Assembly (NCBI GenBank): GCA_947259005.1
Contig: CAMYKP010000009.1
Coordinates: 124,001-188,000, forward strand
Length of the DNA stretch: 64,000 nucleotides
Direction of reading: 5' to 3'
Origin: an uncultured Parasphingopyxis sp.
GTDB lineage: Bacteria; Pseudomonadota; Alphaproteobacteria; Sphingomonadales; Sphingomonadaceae
Shown: positions 19,812 through 29,579 of the stretch, piece after piece
Position numbering within the stretch: the stretch's first letter is position 1
Layout of the letters: each line of letters opens with the position of its first letter
The notes under the pieces: model-generated
Database searches by the model: none
What the model saw: only the letters and a program-made list of their open reading frames with translations
Told to the model about the DNA's origin: nothing
Translations under genes and position numbers: made by a program

Positions 19812-20390
19812 TCAGGGGTAAAGCAGCCCTTCGTCCCAGCCGGACTCCGTGCGCGTGAACAGTCTGCGATGATGAAGACGGTGCGCGCCGTCTTCCCAGA
19901 ATTCGATGCGTTGCGGGTCGAGGCGAAAGCCCGACCAGTGCGGCGGGCGCGTGACATCCTTGCCTTCGAACCGGGCCCGTGCTTCTTCATACCGCGCTTC
20001 GAATGTTTCGCGGGAGTCGAGCGGGCGGGACTGGTCCGATGCCCAGGCGCCGAGCTGCGAATCGCGGCTGCGTGTGGCGAAATAGGCATTGCCTTCTTCG
20101 TCGGAAACGCGGCTGACCGGCCCTTCGATCCTCACCTGGCGGCGCAGCGATTTCCAGTGGAAGAGCAGGGCCGCCTTTTGGGTGGTGAGCAATTCGCCTG
20201 CCTTGCGACTTTCCAGATTCGTGTACCAGACGAAACCGCGCTCATCATGACCCTTTAGCAGCACCATGCGGACCGAAGGCTGGTTGTCCGGGGTTGTCGT
20301 CGCCAGCGCCATCGCGTTGGAGTCGTTGATCTCGCTGGCCCGGGCTTCGGCCGCCCATGCCGTGAACAGTGCGTGAGGATCGTTTGTCAT
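19812..20390 (-). CDS. pdxH: pyridoxamine 5'-phosphate oxidase
   Basis: AMALATTTPDNQPSVRMVLLKGHDERGFVWYTNLESRKAGELLTTQKAALLFHWKSLRRQVRIEG...RPPHWSGFRLDPQRIEFWEDGAHRLHHRRLF. Confidence 0.96.
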   Translation of the reverse strand: MTNDPHALFTAWAAEARASEINDSNAMALATTTPDNQPSVRMVLLKGHDERGFVWYTNLESRKAGELLTTQKAALLFHWKSLRRQVRIEGPVSRVSDEEGNAYFATRSRDSQLGAWASDQSRPLDSRETFEARYEEARARFEGKDVTRPPHWSGFRLDPQRIEFWEDGAHRLHHRRLFTRTESGWDEGLLYP

Positions 20391-20455
20391 GAGGGGGCTT
20401 CTAGGGCAGGCGGCCATGGTCTATCAATGACGCAGACAAAAGGAATTCGGGGGAC

Positions 20456-20902
20456 ATGACGATGGATTGGCCGACGATATTCAAGTTCGCGAACCTGTTT
20501 GCGATGCTCGCATGGGTGGCGCTGATTTTCGGACCGCGGCGCGAGGCAGTATATACATTGTTGTTCAACGGCGTCGTCGGCCTTTTCAGCCTCTTCTACG
20601 CTGCCCTGTTGATCTATCTGCTGTTCATCGCCCCGTCGGCGGGTGGCGAAGGCCCCGATTTCACGACGATCGAAGGCGTTCGCGCGGCATTCGCGGCCGA
20701 TGCCGGGCTCACACTTGGCTGGGTTCACTATCTGGCGTTCGACCTGTTTGTAGGTCTCTGGATTGCACGAAATGCCGATGAAATATCGCTCTCCCGCTTC
20801 GTGCAGGTACCCATCCTGCTGGCGACCTTTATTTTCGGACCGTTCGGATTGTTCATTTACCTGATCGTCCGGTGGATCCATGAAGCGCGCAAAGCCGCTT
20901 GA
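20456..20902 (+). CDS. ABA4-like (DUF4281) membrane protein
   Basis: IFKFANLFAMLAWVALIFGPRR...WVHYLAFDLFVGLWIARNADE...FGPFGLFIYLIVRW, matches the ABA4-like family pattern. Confidence 0.75.
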   Translation: MTMDWPTIFKFANLFAMLAWVALIFGPRREAVYTLLFNGVVGLFSLFYAALLIYLLFIAPSAGGEGPDFTTIEGVRAAFAADAGLTLGWVHYLAFDLFVGLWIARNADEISLSRFVQVPILLATFIFGPFGLFIYLIVRWIHEARKAA

Positions 20903-20984
20903 AACAAAGGGAACTTCTCCCCATTTCGGCTGTTGTAATACTGCAACAGTTGGCTAACGGCACATGATATACGACACGGACACC

Positions 20985-21917
20985 ATGGCAGCAGATCCTT
21001 ACGCAACTCTCGGACTCTCGCGCGGCGCAAGCGAGGACGAAATCAAGAAGGCCTATCGCAAGCTCGCCAAGGAGCTGCATCCGGACCGCAACAAGGATAA
21101 TCCGAAGGCTACCGAAAAATTCTCAGCGGCGACGGAAGCCTATGATCTGCTCAGCGACAAGGACAAGCGCGCCCAGTTCGATCGCGGCGAGATCGATGCC
21201 GAGGGCAATCCGACCAATCCGTTCGGCGGGGGTGGCTTTGGCGGCCCCCAGGGCGGCTCATCTTTCGAATTTTCCGAAGGCGGCGACATTGGCGACATAT
21301 TCGAAGGTTTGTTCGGCGGAGGCAGTCGTTCGGCAGGCTCTTCGCGGGGGCCCTTTGGCGGTGGTTTCGGCCGGCGTCAGGCTCCGCCGCCCAAGGGTGC
21401 GGATATGGCCTATCGCCTTGCGGTGCCGTTCGAGGCCGCAGCGCGGCTTGACGACCAGCGGATAACCCTGTCGAGCGGCAAGACGATCGACCTGAAGCTG
21501 AAACCCGGCGTGGAGAGCGGTACGCAGATGCGGCTGTCGGGCCAGGGGCAGAAAGGCCCGGGCGGGGCCGGCGATGCGATCGTAACGATCTTCGTCCAGG
21601 ATCACAAATTCTATGAGCGGGATGGCGACAATATCCGTCTCGACGTTCCGATCGGTCTCGACGAGGCGGTGCTGGGCGCGAAAATCAAAGTGCCGACGGT
21701 CGACGGACCGGTGATGCTGACCGTGCCCAAAAACGCGGCATCGGGAAAAACGCTTCGCCTGAAAGGCAAGGGCTTCCACAAAAAAGGCGGTGGCCGCGGC
21801 GACCAGCTGGTGAAGCTTGAAATCGATCTGCCGGAAGACGATGCGGAGCTGGCGGAGTTCGTCAAAGGCTGGACGCCCGGCAAGCCGCAAAATCCGCGCT
21901 CGGAATTTGGTGTCTGA
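20985..21917 (+). CDS. DnaJ C-terminal domain protein (CbpA-like co-chaperone)
   Basis: J-domain with HPD ([40 protein letters not shown]), Gly/Phe-rich linker, DnaJ C-terminal domain; no zinc finger. Confidence 0.93.
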   Translation: MAADPYATLGLSRGASEDEIKKAYRKLAKELHPDRNKDNPKATEKFSAATEAYDLLSDKDKRAQFDRGEIDAEGNPTNPFGGGGFGGPQGGSSFEFSEGGDIGDIFEGLFGGGSRSAGSSRGPFGGGFGRRQAPPPKGADMAYRLAVPFEAAARLDDQRITLSSGKTIDLKLKPGVESGTQMRLSGQGQKGPGGAGDAIVTIFVQDHKFYERDGDNIRLDVPIGLDEAVLGAKIKVPTVDGPVMLTVPKNAASGKTLRLKGKGFHKKGGGRGDQLVKLEIDLPEDDAELAEFVKGWTPGKPQNPRSEFGV

Positions 21918-21920
21918 CAA

Positions 21921-22892
21921 TTGACCCATGAAGCCTCGCAATCGCCTGAGGCGCGCCGCAGGCTTGCCGAGGTCCGTATTCGGGAAGGTCGGCCTGTTGA
22001 TCGCCCCGAACCGCGCACCTGGGGCTGGACGACGCTGAAACGCGTAGCCGATGGTGTTTACGCGGAAGGCTTTATCCATGCGGGCAATCTTGCTTTCATG
22101 GCGCTGCTCGCCCTGTTTCCCTTCTTCATCGTATTAGCCGCCATCGCGCAGAGCCTTGGCCGGACGGAGGACGGATTGCAGGCGGTCGCAATATTCCTGC
22201 AAAATGTACCGCCCAGCGTGGCGTCTGCACTGGAAGATCCGATTGCGAGCGTCCTTTCCGCGCGCACCGGAAATCTGTTGTGGATCGGCGCTGCAATCGG
22301 GCTTTGGACAACCGCCAGCTTTATCGAAACGGTACGGGAAATCCTGCGCCGCGCCTATGGCACGCCCTATGGACGGCCCTTTTATGAATATCGGCTGTTC
22401 TCGATCGGGCTGATCATCATCTCCGTTGCCCTGGCGTTGCTCGCCTTTGCGCTGCAGTTCGTGATGACCGGCGTGGAGCAGTTCATCTATCGCCTCGTGC
22501 CGTTTTTCGAGGACTATCGGATTTTCGTTTCGCTCTCCCGGCTGGTGCCCGCTGTCGTGATCTTCCTCGGCTTCTATCTTGTGTTCTGGTCGCTGACGCC
22601 GCGCCAGTATCGCGCGCGGCTGTATCCCAAATGGCCGGGCGCGCTTCTCGTCACGGCCTGGTGGCTTGGCACGACAGCCCTGATGCCCGTCATTCTTGAA
22701 AATCTGATCAGTTACGATCTGACCTATGGCAGCCTGGCAGGCTTCATGCTTTCGATGATGTTCTTCTTCGTCATCGGGTTCGGGGTCGTTGTTGCCGCAT
22801 ATCTTAACGCGGCACTGGCGGAAGTGCCTGAAAGCGAGCTAAGGAAGCGCATAGAAGAAACTGCAGCAGAAACTGAAGTCGAGGAACCTTAA
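21921..22892 (+). CDS. YihY/virulence factor BrkB family membrane protein (TTG start)
   Basis: VYAEGFIHAGNLAFMALLALFPFFIVLAAIAQSLGR...YDLTYGSLAGFMLSMMFFFVIGFGVVVAAYLNAAL. Confidence 0.88.
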   Translation: MTHEASQSPEARRRLAEVRIREGRPVDRPEPRTWGWTTLKRVADGVYAEGFIHAGNLAFMALLALFPFFIVLAAIAQSLGRTEDGLQAVAIFLQNVPPSVASALEDPIASVLSARTGNLLWIGAAIGLWTTASFIETVREILRRAYGTPYGRPFYEYRLFSIGLIIISVALALLAFALQFVMTGVEQFIYRLVPFFEDYRIFVSLSRLVPAVVIFLGFYLVFWSLTPRQYRARLYPKWPGALLVTAWWLGTTALMPVILENLISYDLTYGSLAGFMLSMMFFFVIGFGVVVAAYLNAALAEVPESELRKRIEETAAETEVEEP

Positions 22893-23698
22893 TGACGGGA
22901 CTGATGGAAGGAAAACGCGGGCTGATCATGGGGCTCGCCAATGACCGATCTCTGGCGTGGGGAATAGCCAAACAATTGCACGAACAGGGCGCCGAAATGG
23001 CGTTCAGCTATCAGGGCGAGGCGCTTGAACGTCGTGTGCGGCCGCTTGCCGAGAGCGTGGGTTCGGATTTCCTGATCGAATGTGACGTGTCCGACATGGA
23101 GGCGCTGGACAGCGCATTCGCGACGCTCAAGCAGAGATGGGAAACCATCGACTTTGTCGTTCATGCCATCGGCTTTTCCGACAAGAATGAGCTGCGCGGC
23201 AAATATGTCGATACCAGTCTCGACAATTTCCTGATGACGATGAACATTTCGGTCTATTCGATGGTCGCCGTTACCAAGCGGGCCAGCGAGATGATGCCGA
23301 ACGGAGGCTCTATCCTGACGCTCAGCTATTATGGCGCGGAAAAGGTCGTGCCGCATTACAACGTCATGGGCCCGGCAAAATCGGCGCTGGAGACCAGCGT
23401 CCAGTATCTGGCGATGGATCTTGGCCCCGACAATATCCGCGTCAATGCGATCTCGGCCGGGCCGATCAAGACGCTTGCCGCCAGCGGTATTGGCGACTTC
23501 CGGTACATCCTCAAATGGAACGAGCTGAACTCTCCTTTGCGCCGCAATGTCACGATCGACGATGTCGGCGGCGCCGGCGTTTACCTGCTTAGCGATCTCT
23601 CTTCGGGCGTCACCGGTGAGACCCATCATGTCGATGCCGGCTATAATGTCATCGGCATGAAGGCCGAGGACGCCCCGGATATCGCGCTGGAGAAATGA
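22892..23698 (+). CDS. fabI: enoyl-[acyl-carrier-protein] reductase (NADH)
   Basis: GKRGLIMGLANDRSLAWGIAKQLHEQGAEMAFSYQGEALERRV...GPIKTLAASGIGDFRYILKWNELNSPLRRNVTIDDVGGAGVYLLSDLSSGVTGE. Confidence 0.96.
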   Translation: MTGLMEGKRGLIMGLANDRSLAWGIAKQLHEQGAEMAFSYQGEALERRVRPLAESVGSDFLIECDVSDMEALDSAFATLKQRWETIDFVVHAIGFSDKNELRGKYVDTSLDNFLMTMNISVYSMVAVTKRASEMMPNGGSILTLSYYGAEKVVPHYNVMGPAKSALETSVQYLAMDLGPDNIRVNAISAGPIKTLAASGIGDFRYILKWNELNSPLRRNVTIDDVGGAGVYLLSDLSSGVTGETHHVDAGYNVIGMKAEDAPDIALEK

Positions 23699-24204
23699 TC
23701 GCAGTTCGGCCCGAGCGGCCGGGTGAGCAGGACGGGGTTTTTGCGATCCATGCGGCGGCATTCGAAACCGATCTGGAGGCTCGCCTCGCTGACAGGCTGC
23801 GTGCCGACGGAGATGTGCTGCTTTCGCTGATGGCGCTTGATGGTGATGAGCCGGTCGGCAACCTGATCCTGTCGCTCATGCACGCCCAGGCCGAAGGCGA
23901 ACCTCTCAAAGCCGCAGCTATCGGTCCGATCGGTGTCCGTCCCGACCGGCAAGGGGAAGGCATCGGAAGCGCGCTCATGCGGGCCTGCATCGAATGGGCG
24001 CGGGGCGAGGGGTTCGCAGCGATCTTCCTGCTCGGCAGTCCGGACTATTATGGCCGCTTCGGCTTTTCAGCTGAGGCGGCAGCCCCTTTTGCCTCGCCCT
24101 ATGCGGGCCCCTATTTTCAGGCGCTGATGCTGGATGACACTTTTGTGGTGCCAAAATCGGGCAGGGCCGACTATGCTCCGGCTTTTGCGGCGTTTGAGGA
24201 CTGA
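23695..24204 (+). CDS. GNAT family N-acetyltransferase
   Basis: MIAVRPERPGEQDGVFAIHAAAFET...AIGPIGVRPDRQGEGIGSALMRACIEWARGEGFAAIFLLGSPDYYGRFGF. Confidence 0.93.
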   Translation: MIAVRPERPGEQDGVFAIHAAAFETDLEARLADRLRADGDVLLSLMALDGDEPVGNLILSLMHAQAEGEPLKAAAIGPIGVRPDRQGEGIGSALMRACIEWARGEGFAAIFLLGSPDYYGRFGFSAEAAAPFASPYAGPYFQALMLDDTFVVPKSGRADYAPAFAAFED

Positions 24205-24213
24205 CGGAACCCG

Positions 24214-25284
24214 ATGAGCTATAACAGTTTTGGACATGTGTTCCGCTATACCACTTGGGGCGAAAGCCACGGCCCGGCGCTGGGCGCAGTCGTGGATGGC
24301 TGCCCGCCAGGCATTGCGCTCGACGAAAGCGATATCCAGCCCTGGATGGACAAGCGCCGTCCGGGTCAGTCTCGGCACACCACGCAGCGGCGTGAACCGG
24401 ACACGGTTCGGATCATGTCCGGCGTGTTCGAGGGCAGGACGACCGGCACGCCGATCCATCTGATGATCGAGAATGTCGACCAGCGCTCCAAGGACTATTC
24501 GGAGATCGCGGCGAAGTACCGTCCCGGCCATGCGGATTATACCTATGACACCAAATATGGCTTTCGCGACTATCGCGGCGGCGGGCGATCCTCGGCGCGA
24601 GAGACAGCAGCCCGCGTGGCGGCGGGTGCGGTTGCGCGCAAGGTATTGGGCGAAGGAATCTCGATCCGTGCCTATCTGACCGAGCTTGGCGGCATCTCCA
24701 TCGATCACAGCCGGTTCGCCGATGCAGCGATCGATGCGAATGATTTTTTCTGCCCCGATCCAGTCGCCGCAGGCGAATGGGAAGCCGCTGTCGATGCTGC
24801 GCGCAAGGATGGCAATTCGCTGGGCGCGGTGGCGGAATGCACCGCGACGGGCGTTCCTGCCGGCTGGGGAGCACCGGTCTATGCAAAGCTGGATGCCGAG
24901 CTTGCCGCCGCGATGATGTCGATCCATGCGACCAAGGGCGTGGAAATCGGAAACGGGTTTGAGGCAGCCCGGATCACCGGGCGCGATAATGCCGATGAGA
25001 TGGAACCGGGCAACAATGGTCCGCGCTTTCTTTCCAACAATGCAGGCGGCGTGCTTGGCGGCATATCCAATGGCGATGCTATCATCTGCCGAACTGCCTT
25101 CAAACCCACCAGCTCGATCCTGACTCCGCTCAAAACGGTGACGCGCGATGGCGAGGCAGCCGAGATTTCAACCAAGGGCAGGCATGATCCCTGTGTCGGA
25201 ATTCGCGGCGTACCAGTCGTCGAAGCGATGATGGCGCTGGTCCTTGCCGATCAAATGTTGCTTCACCGCGCGCAATGCGGCTGA
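24214..25284 (+). CDS. aroC: chorismate synthase
   Basis: [34 protein letters not shown]...[37 protein letters not shown]. Confidence 0.97.
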   Translation: MSYNSFGHVFRYTTWGESHGPALGAVVDGCPPGIALDESDIQPWMDKRRPGQSRHTTQRREPDTVRIMSGVFEGRTTGTPIHLMIENVDQRSKDYSEIAAKYRPGHADYTYDTKYGFRDYRGGGRSSARETAARVAAGAVARKVLGEGISIRAYLTELGGISIDHSRFADAAIDANDFFCPDPVAAGEWEAAVDAARKDGNSLGAVAECTATGVPAGWGAPVYAKLDAELAAAMMSIHATKGVEIGNGFEAARITGRDNADEMEPGNNGPRFLSNNAGGVLGGISNGDAIICRTAFKPTSSILTPLKTVTRDGEAAEISTKGRHDPCVGIRGVPVVEAMMALVLADQMLLHRAQCG

Positions 25285-25310
25285 TAAGCGGGTTGGCAGA
25301 GGGGTAAATT

Positions 25311-27098
25311 TTGGAAACAGTTCGGTTCTTTATCGAGGCCAATCAGGCGGTTATCGGTCTGGTCATTCTTGGCGTGATGTTCGTCGCCTTCCTGTTCGAA
25401 CGATTTCCTGCAGCGGTAGTCGCGCTGTTTGGGGCCTGCACCTTTCTGTTCCTTGGCATCCTCGATTCCGAAGGGCTGCTGTCGGTATTCTCCAATCCCG
25501 CGCCGATAACCATCGGCGCAATGTTCGTGCTGTCCGGCGCGCTCCTGAGAACAGGCACGATCGACGCATTGGCATCCGGCATCGTAGCGCGAGCGGCCAA
25601 GCGCCCGAAACTCGCGCTGGTGGAGCTTCTGGCTGGCGCCTTTACCGCCTCGGCCTTCATGAACAACACGCCTGTTGTTCTGGTGCTTACGCCGATCATG
25701 GCGCGGCTTGCCGAGGCGACAGGGATGTCGGTCAAGCGCTTGCTGATCCCATTGTCCTATATCTGCATACTTGGCGGCACGATGACGCTGATCGGCACGT
25801 CCACGAACCTTATCGTCGATGCTGTCGCCCGTCAGGAAGGGCTGGAGCCCTTCGGCATATTCGAGATCACGCCTTACGGTCTGATGGCCGCACTCGCCGG
25901 CGCGGTTACTCTGGCCATTTTCGGCCCCATCCTGCTGCCCAAGGGCGATCCGACATCGCTCTATCGCAGTACCGAGGATACGGACTTTCTGACCGAGCTG
26001 ATCGTGCTCGACGACAGCGATGTGATCGGGAAAAATTACGGGGAACTGTCCGCGCTGCGGCCGAGCAGGCTCAAGGTGCTGGCGATCAAACGGGACGACC
26101 AGTTCATCCGGCAGGATATTGCCGAAGAAGTCGCGATGGCCGGCGATCACATCATCATCCGGACCGACATGACCGAACTGCTTTCGTTGCGCAGGACGCG
26201 CCAGTTCGAGATGGGGATTGCCGGCAAGAATGGCCCGAGCGCGAACAGCGAGGCGCTGGTCGAGGCAACGATCGCGCCAACCCATCCCAGTCTGGGCCGG
26301 CGCCTCAGCGATATCCCGTTCCTCAACCGGTTGCGGGTGCGGATCATCGGGATTACCCGCCATCGCCAGCTACCCGGCCCCGATATGCCCAATGCGCGCA
26401 TGCGGGCGGCCGATCATTTGCTGGTAACCGGATCCGAAGACGCCATTCGGCGCATGTATGAAAACCCCAACCTGCTTGGTGTGGGCCAAACCCGGACCCG
26501 GGAATTTCGCAGGGACCGCGCGCCCATTGCGATTCTGGCCCTGGCTGCCGTCGTGCTGCTTGCCGCCCTCAACATCGTATCCCTCGCAGTGGCCGCAATC
26601 CTTGCGATGGGCGCGATTCTCGCAGCGCGCTGCATCGATGCCGAGGAAGCCTGGGGCTCGATCGACGGCAACGTGCTTATCCTCATCTTCGCCATGTTGG
26701 CGGTTGGCGTGGGGCTGGAGCAGGCGGGCAGTGTCACCCTGATCGTTGCGGCATCGGTACCCGCGCTAGAAGTCGTGCCGACCTGGTCTCTCATTTTCAT
26801 TGTTTATGCGCTTTCGGTGATTTTGACCGAGATTGTTACGAACAATGCGGTTGCGGTTGTCGTTACACCGATCGTAATCGGTCTGGCGGCGCAGCTCGGC
26901 ATTGATCCCCGGCCGCTCGTCATCGCCGTGATGTTTGCCGCCTCAGCCAGCTTTGCGACACCCATCGGCTATCAAACGAACACGCTTGTCTATGCAGCGG
27001 GCAATTACCGCTTCGTCGATTTCATCAAGGCGGGTTTGCCGCTGACAGCGGCGGTTGGCTTCACCACCTGTTGCACCATCGCCTTTCTGTTCGCGTGA
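25311..27098 (+). CDS. SLC13 family permease with TrkA-C-like domains (TTG start)
   Basis: FMNNTPVVLVLTPIMARLAEATGMSVKRLLIPLSYICILGGTMTLIGTSTNLIVDAVA plus central regulatory domains and a second TM half (EIVTNNAVAVVVTPIVIGLA). Confidence 0.92.
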   Translation: METVRFFIEANQAVIGLVILGVMFVAFLFERFPAAVVALFGACTFLFLGILDSEGLLSVFSNPAPITIGAMFVLSGALLRTGTIDALASGIVARAAKRPKLALVELLAGAFTASAFMNNTPVVLVLTPIMARLAEATGMSVKRLLIPLSYICILGGTMTLIGTSTNLIVDAVARQEGLEPFGIFEITPYGLMAALAGAVTLAIFGPILLPKGDPTSLYRSTEDTDFLTELIVLDDSDVIGKNYGELSALRPSRLKVLAIKRDDQFIRQDIAEEVAMAGDHIIIRTDMTELLSLRRTRQFEMGIAGKNGPSANSEALVEATIAPTHPSLGRRLSDIPFLNRLRVRIIGITRHRQLPGPDMPNARMRAADHLLVTGSEDAIRRMYENPNLLGVGQTRTREFRRDRAPIAILALAAVVLLAALNIVSLAVAAILAMGAILAARCIDAEEAWGSIDGNVLILIFAMLAVGVGLEQAGSVTLIVAASVPALEVVPTWSLIFIVYALSVILTEIVTNNAVAVVVTPIVIGLAAQLGIDPRPLVIAVMFAASASFATPIGYQTNTLVYAAGNYRFVDFIKAGLPLTAAVGFTTCCTIAFLFA

Positions 27099-27165
27099 GG
27101 GTGTTGCCGTAAGTCCGGCTGCGCTCTAGCGTCATGCCAAGATACCGATTCTGGGGGAGCGCCAC

Positions 27166-28401
27166 ATGAAATTCTGGTTTGGAATTCCGCTTTGGCAGCG
27201 GGTTGTGGGCGCGCTGATCCTTGGCGTCGTAACGGGCTTCCTTTGGGGGCCCGATGCCGAAAGCATCAAATGGATCGGCGATCTCTTCATTCGCGCGATC
27301 AAGATGCTTGTCGTTCCATTGATTTTCTTCTCTCTCGTTTCGGGCGTTGCCGCGATTGGCGATTTGCGCAAGCTCGGCGCCGTCGGAGGGCGGGCCCTGT
27401 TGCTGTTTATCGTCACCGGTCAGATCGCCGCATGGCTCGGTCTGTTGCTCGGCACCATGGTTCAGCCGGGGGTAGGCGTCGACACCAGCACAATCGAGAT
27501 GGGGCCGATTCCCGAACCCAATCCGACCGGTTTTCAGGAGATGATCCTTTCGGTCGTGCCCGACAGCCCGGTACAGGCGATGGCAGACGTCAATGTCCTG
27601 CCGCTTATCGTATTTTCGATGCTGATCGGTATCGGCATCCTGATGGCCAAGAAAGACGGTGAGCCTGCCCAGAGAATCTTCGATTCCGGGGCGATCGTCA
27701 TGCAGAAAGTGACGATGATCGTGATGGAACTGACGCCGTTCGGGGTCTTCGCGCTGATGGCCTGGGTCGCCGGTACACTCGGCATGGATGCGCTGGTTTC
27801 GCTCGCGAAACTGGTGGCGCTCAACTATGCGGGCTGCCTGCTGATCATATTCGTCATGTATTCGGCGATGGTAAAGTTCCTCGCGAAAGTGCCCGTGAGA
27901 GACTTTTTCCGAGGGATCATCGATGCCATGGCAGTTAGCTATTCGACGGCTTCTTCCAACGCGACCCTGCCTGTCACGCTGCGCTGTACCCAGCGCAATC
28001 TTGGCGTTTCACAACCTGTGTCGAGCTTTGTCGTTTCGCTAGGTGCGACGATCAACATGAATGGCACGGCGATGTATCTTGGGCTGGCAACCCTGTTCGG
28101 TGCGCAGATTTTCGGTGTCGACCTGAGCTGGGGCCAATATTTCCTGATCACCATTCTCGCGACGCTTGGCGCGATCGGCGCGGCAGGAATTCCGGGTGCC
28201 GGCCTCATCATGATGGCGCTGGTTTTCGGCGCCGTCGGAGTGCCGCTGGAAACCATTGCCTTTGTCGCCGGTGTCGACCGGATCATGGACATGATGCGCA
28301 CGACGACCAATGTATCGGGTGATGCGGCAGTGGCGACGACGGTGGCGGCAATGACCGGCGAACTGGACCGCGAGGAACTGATTTCAGCGGACGACGTCTA
28401 A
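27166..28401 (+). CDS. dicarboxylate/amino acid:cation symporter (DAACS family)
   Basis: AVSYSTASSNATLPVTLRCTQRNLGVSQPVSSFVVSLGATINMNGTAMYLGLATLFGAQ, DAACS signature. Confidence 0.95.
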   Translation: MKFWFGIPLWQRVVGALILGVVTGFLWGPDAESIKWIGDLFIRAIKMLVVPLIFFSLVSGVAAIGDLRKLGAVGGRALLLFIVTGQIAAWLGLLLGTMVQPGVGVDTSTIEMGPIPEPNPTGFQEMILSVVPDSPVQAMADVNVLPLIVFSMLIGIGILMAKKDGEPAQRIFDSGAIVMQKVTMIVMELTPFGVFALMAWVAGTLGMDALVSLAKLVALNYAGCLLIIFVMYSAMVKFLAKVPVRDFFRGIIDAMAVSYSTASSNATLPVTLRCTQRNLGVSQPVSSFVVSLGATINMNGTAMYLGLATLFGAQIFGVDLSWGQYFLITILATLGAIGAAGIPGAGLIMMALVFGAVGVPLETIAFVAGVDRIMDMMRTTTNVSGDAAVATTVAAMTGELDREELISADDV

Positions 28402-28521
28402 GCGCAACTACTTGTCGCATTTACTATGGACAATTGCTGAATTCGCTCCCATTTCGCTGCTCGCGTATCGCGCTCTGGCCAAAGGCTAGAGACGAGCGCC
28501 TAACATATGGAGTGTCGCAAA

Positions 28522-28773
28522 ATGAAGAAGCTAGTCTATGCCATGCTGGTAGCATTGGTGGGCAGCCCGCCCGCGATTGCTCAAAGCGATGGCGCTGTCG
28601 AAGAAACAGAACTGACGGCTGAAGAACAGGCCGTTCTGGACGCGGAAAAATCCGAGGCAGCCGATGCTGAGCCTGAAATGCTGACGGAAGAAGAAGCCGC
28701 AGCGAATGATGCAGCAAAAGCCAGTCTGGAAGCTGCGGATGAGGATGCCAAACCGGCCGAAGAATCAGAATAA
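28522..28773 (+). CDS. small secreted acidic protein of unknown function
   Basis: MKKLVYAMLVALVGSPPAIAQ signal peptide then a 62-residue tail with 23 Asp/Glu; followed by a strong terminator. Confidence 0.6.
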   Translation: MKKLVYAMLVALVGSPPAIAQSDGAVEETELTAEEQAVLDAEKSEAADAEPEMLTEEEAAANDAAKASLEAADEDAKPAEESE

Positions 28774-28793
28774 TCCGGCCTTAAATTGATATG

Positions 28794-28829
28794 GGCGGCA
28801 GACCGGGCTCCGGTTTGCCGCCTTTTTTA
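28794..28829 (+). terminator. rho-independent terminator
   Basis: GGCGGCAGACCGG ... CCGGTTTGCCGCC hairpin followed by TTTTTT. Confidence 0.8.
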
Positions 28830-29570
28830 TGCGCGGCGGATGCCGATAACGGTGCCTTTGGTGCCGTCGCTGACAAGCTCGAAATCGAAATTCGGGAACA
28901 TTCTCGCCCAGCGGCGGCGGACGATGCGCTCGCCGGGTCGGGCACCGTCATCGAGCATCACCATGCCGCCGATAGAGATTTTGCCAAACAGGCTGGCCGC
29001 AGCACCCCGGCCAAGGGGGTGAATGGTCCAGCATGGGCCATCGATCAGCATCAGGTCTATTCCGTCCGGTAGCGGGCCATGATCATACCAAAGGCCGCGC
29101 CAGTTATCCGGCGATGCGACAAGGGACACAGCACGCATATCCGACGAAAGCCCATGTTCGCCCAGCCATTGACGGGTCGCAATGACAAAATCTTCATGCT
29201 GGTCGAAACTGATCAACCGCCCGGAGCCGTTTATCTGCAAAGCACGGGCCGCAATCAGGGTCGATGCGCCTGCGCCGAACTCGACGACGAGCTGCGGTTT
29301 GGTCTCCAATATTCGATCGGCAATCTTGTGCAACAGGCTGGTATCGGCTTTCCAGCTGCCGAGATTGGGGAGCGCATCCTGTGGCAGGCCGAGCCTGTCG
29401 AGCAGCCGCTTTTTCTCGGCCCTGGTACCGCCGCGAAGCGATCTGAGAAGCCAGGGCCACTGGATCGCGCCTATGCCCAGAAGAGCCGCCCAATCCTGCC
29501 ATTCGCGTTCGAAATGTGCTTCGTCCGCATGGGCGCGGGGCAGCAACTGGGTCGATTCTCGCGATGTCAT
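28827..29570 (-). CDS. class I SAM-dependent methyltransferase-like protein
   Basis: KPQLVVEFGAGASTLIAARALQINGSGRLISFDQHEDFV...GIDLMLIDGPCWTIHPLGRGAAASLFGKISIGGMVMLDDGARPGE, Rossmann-like motifs. Confidence 0.75.
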   Translation of the reverse strand: MTSRESTQLLPRAHADEAHFEREWQDWAALLGIGAIQWPWLLRSLRGGTRAEKKRLLDRLGLPQDALPNLGSWKADTSLLHKIADRILETKPQLVVEFGAGASTLIAARALQINGSGRLISFDQHEDFVIATRQWLGEHGLSSDMRAVSLVASPDNWRGLWYDHGPLPDGIDLMLIDGPCWTIHPLGRGAAASLFGKISIGGMVMLDDGARPGERIVRRRWARMFPNFDFELVSDGTKGTVIGIRRA

Positions 29571-29579
29571 GCAGTCGGC

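Noticed and set aside
25244-26461. 405-aa plus-strand ORF overlapping aroC end and the SLC13 permease
   Set aside because: Out-of-frame with a strongly supported permease; Arg/Gly-rich shadow translation.
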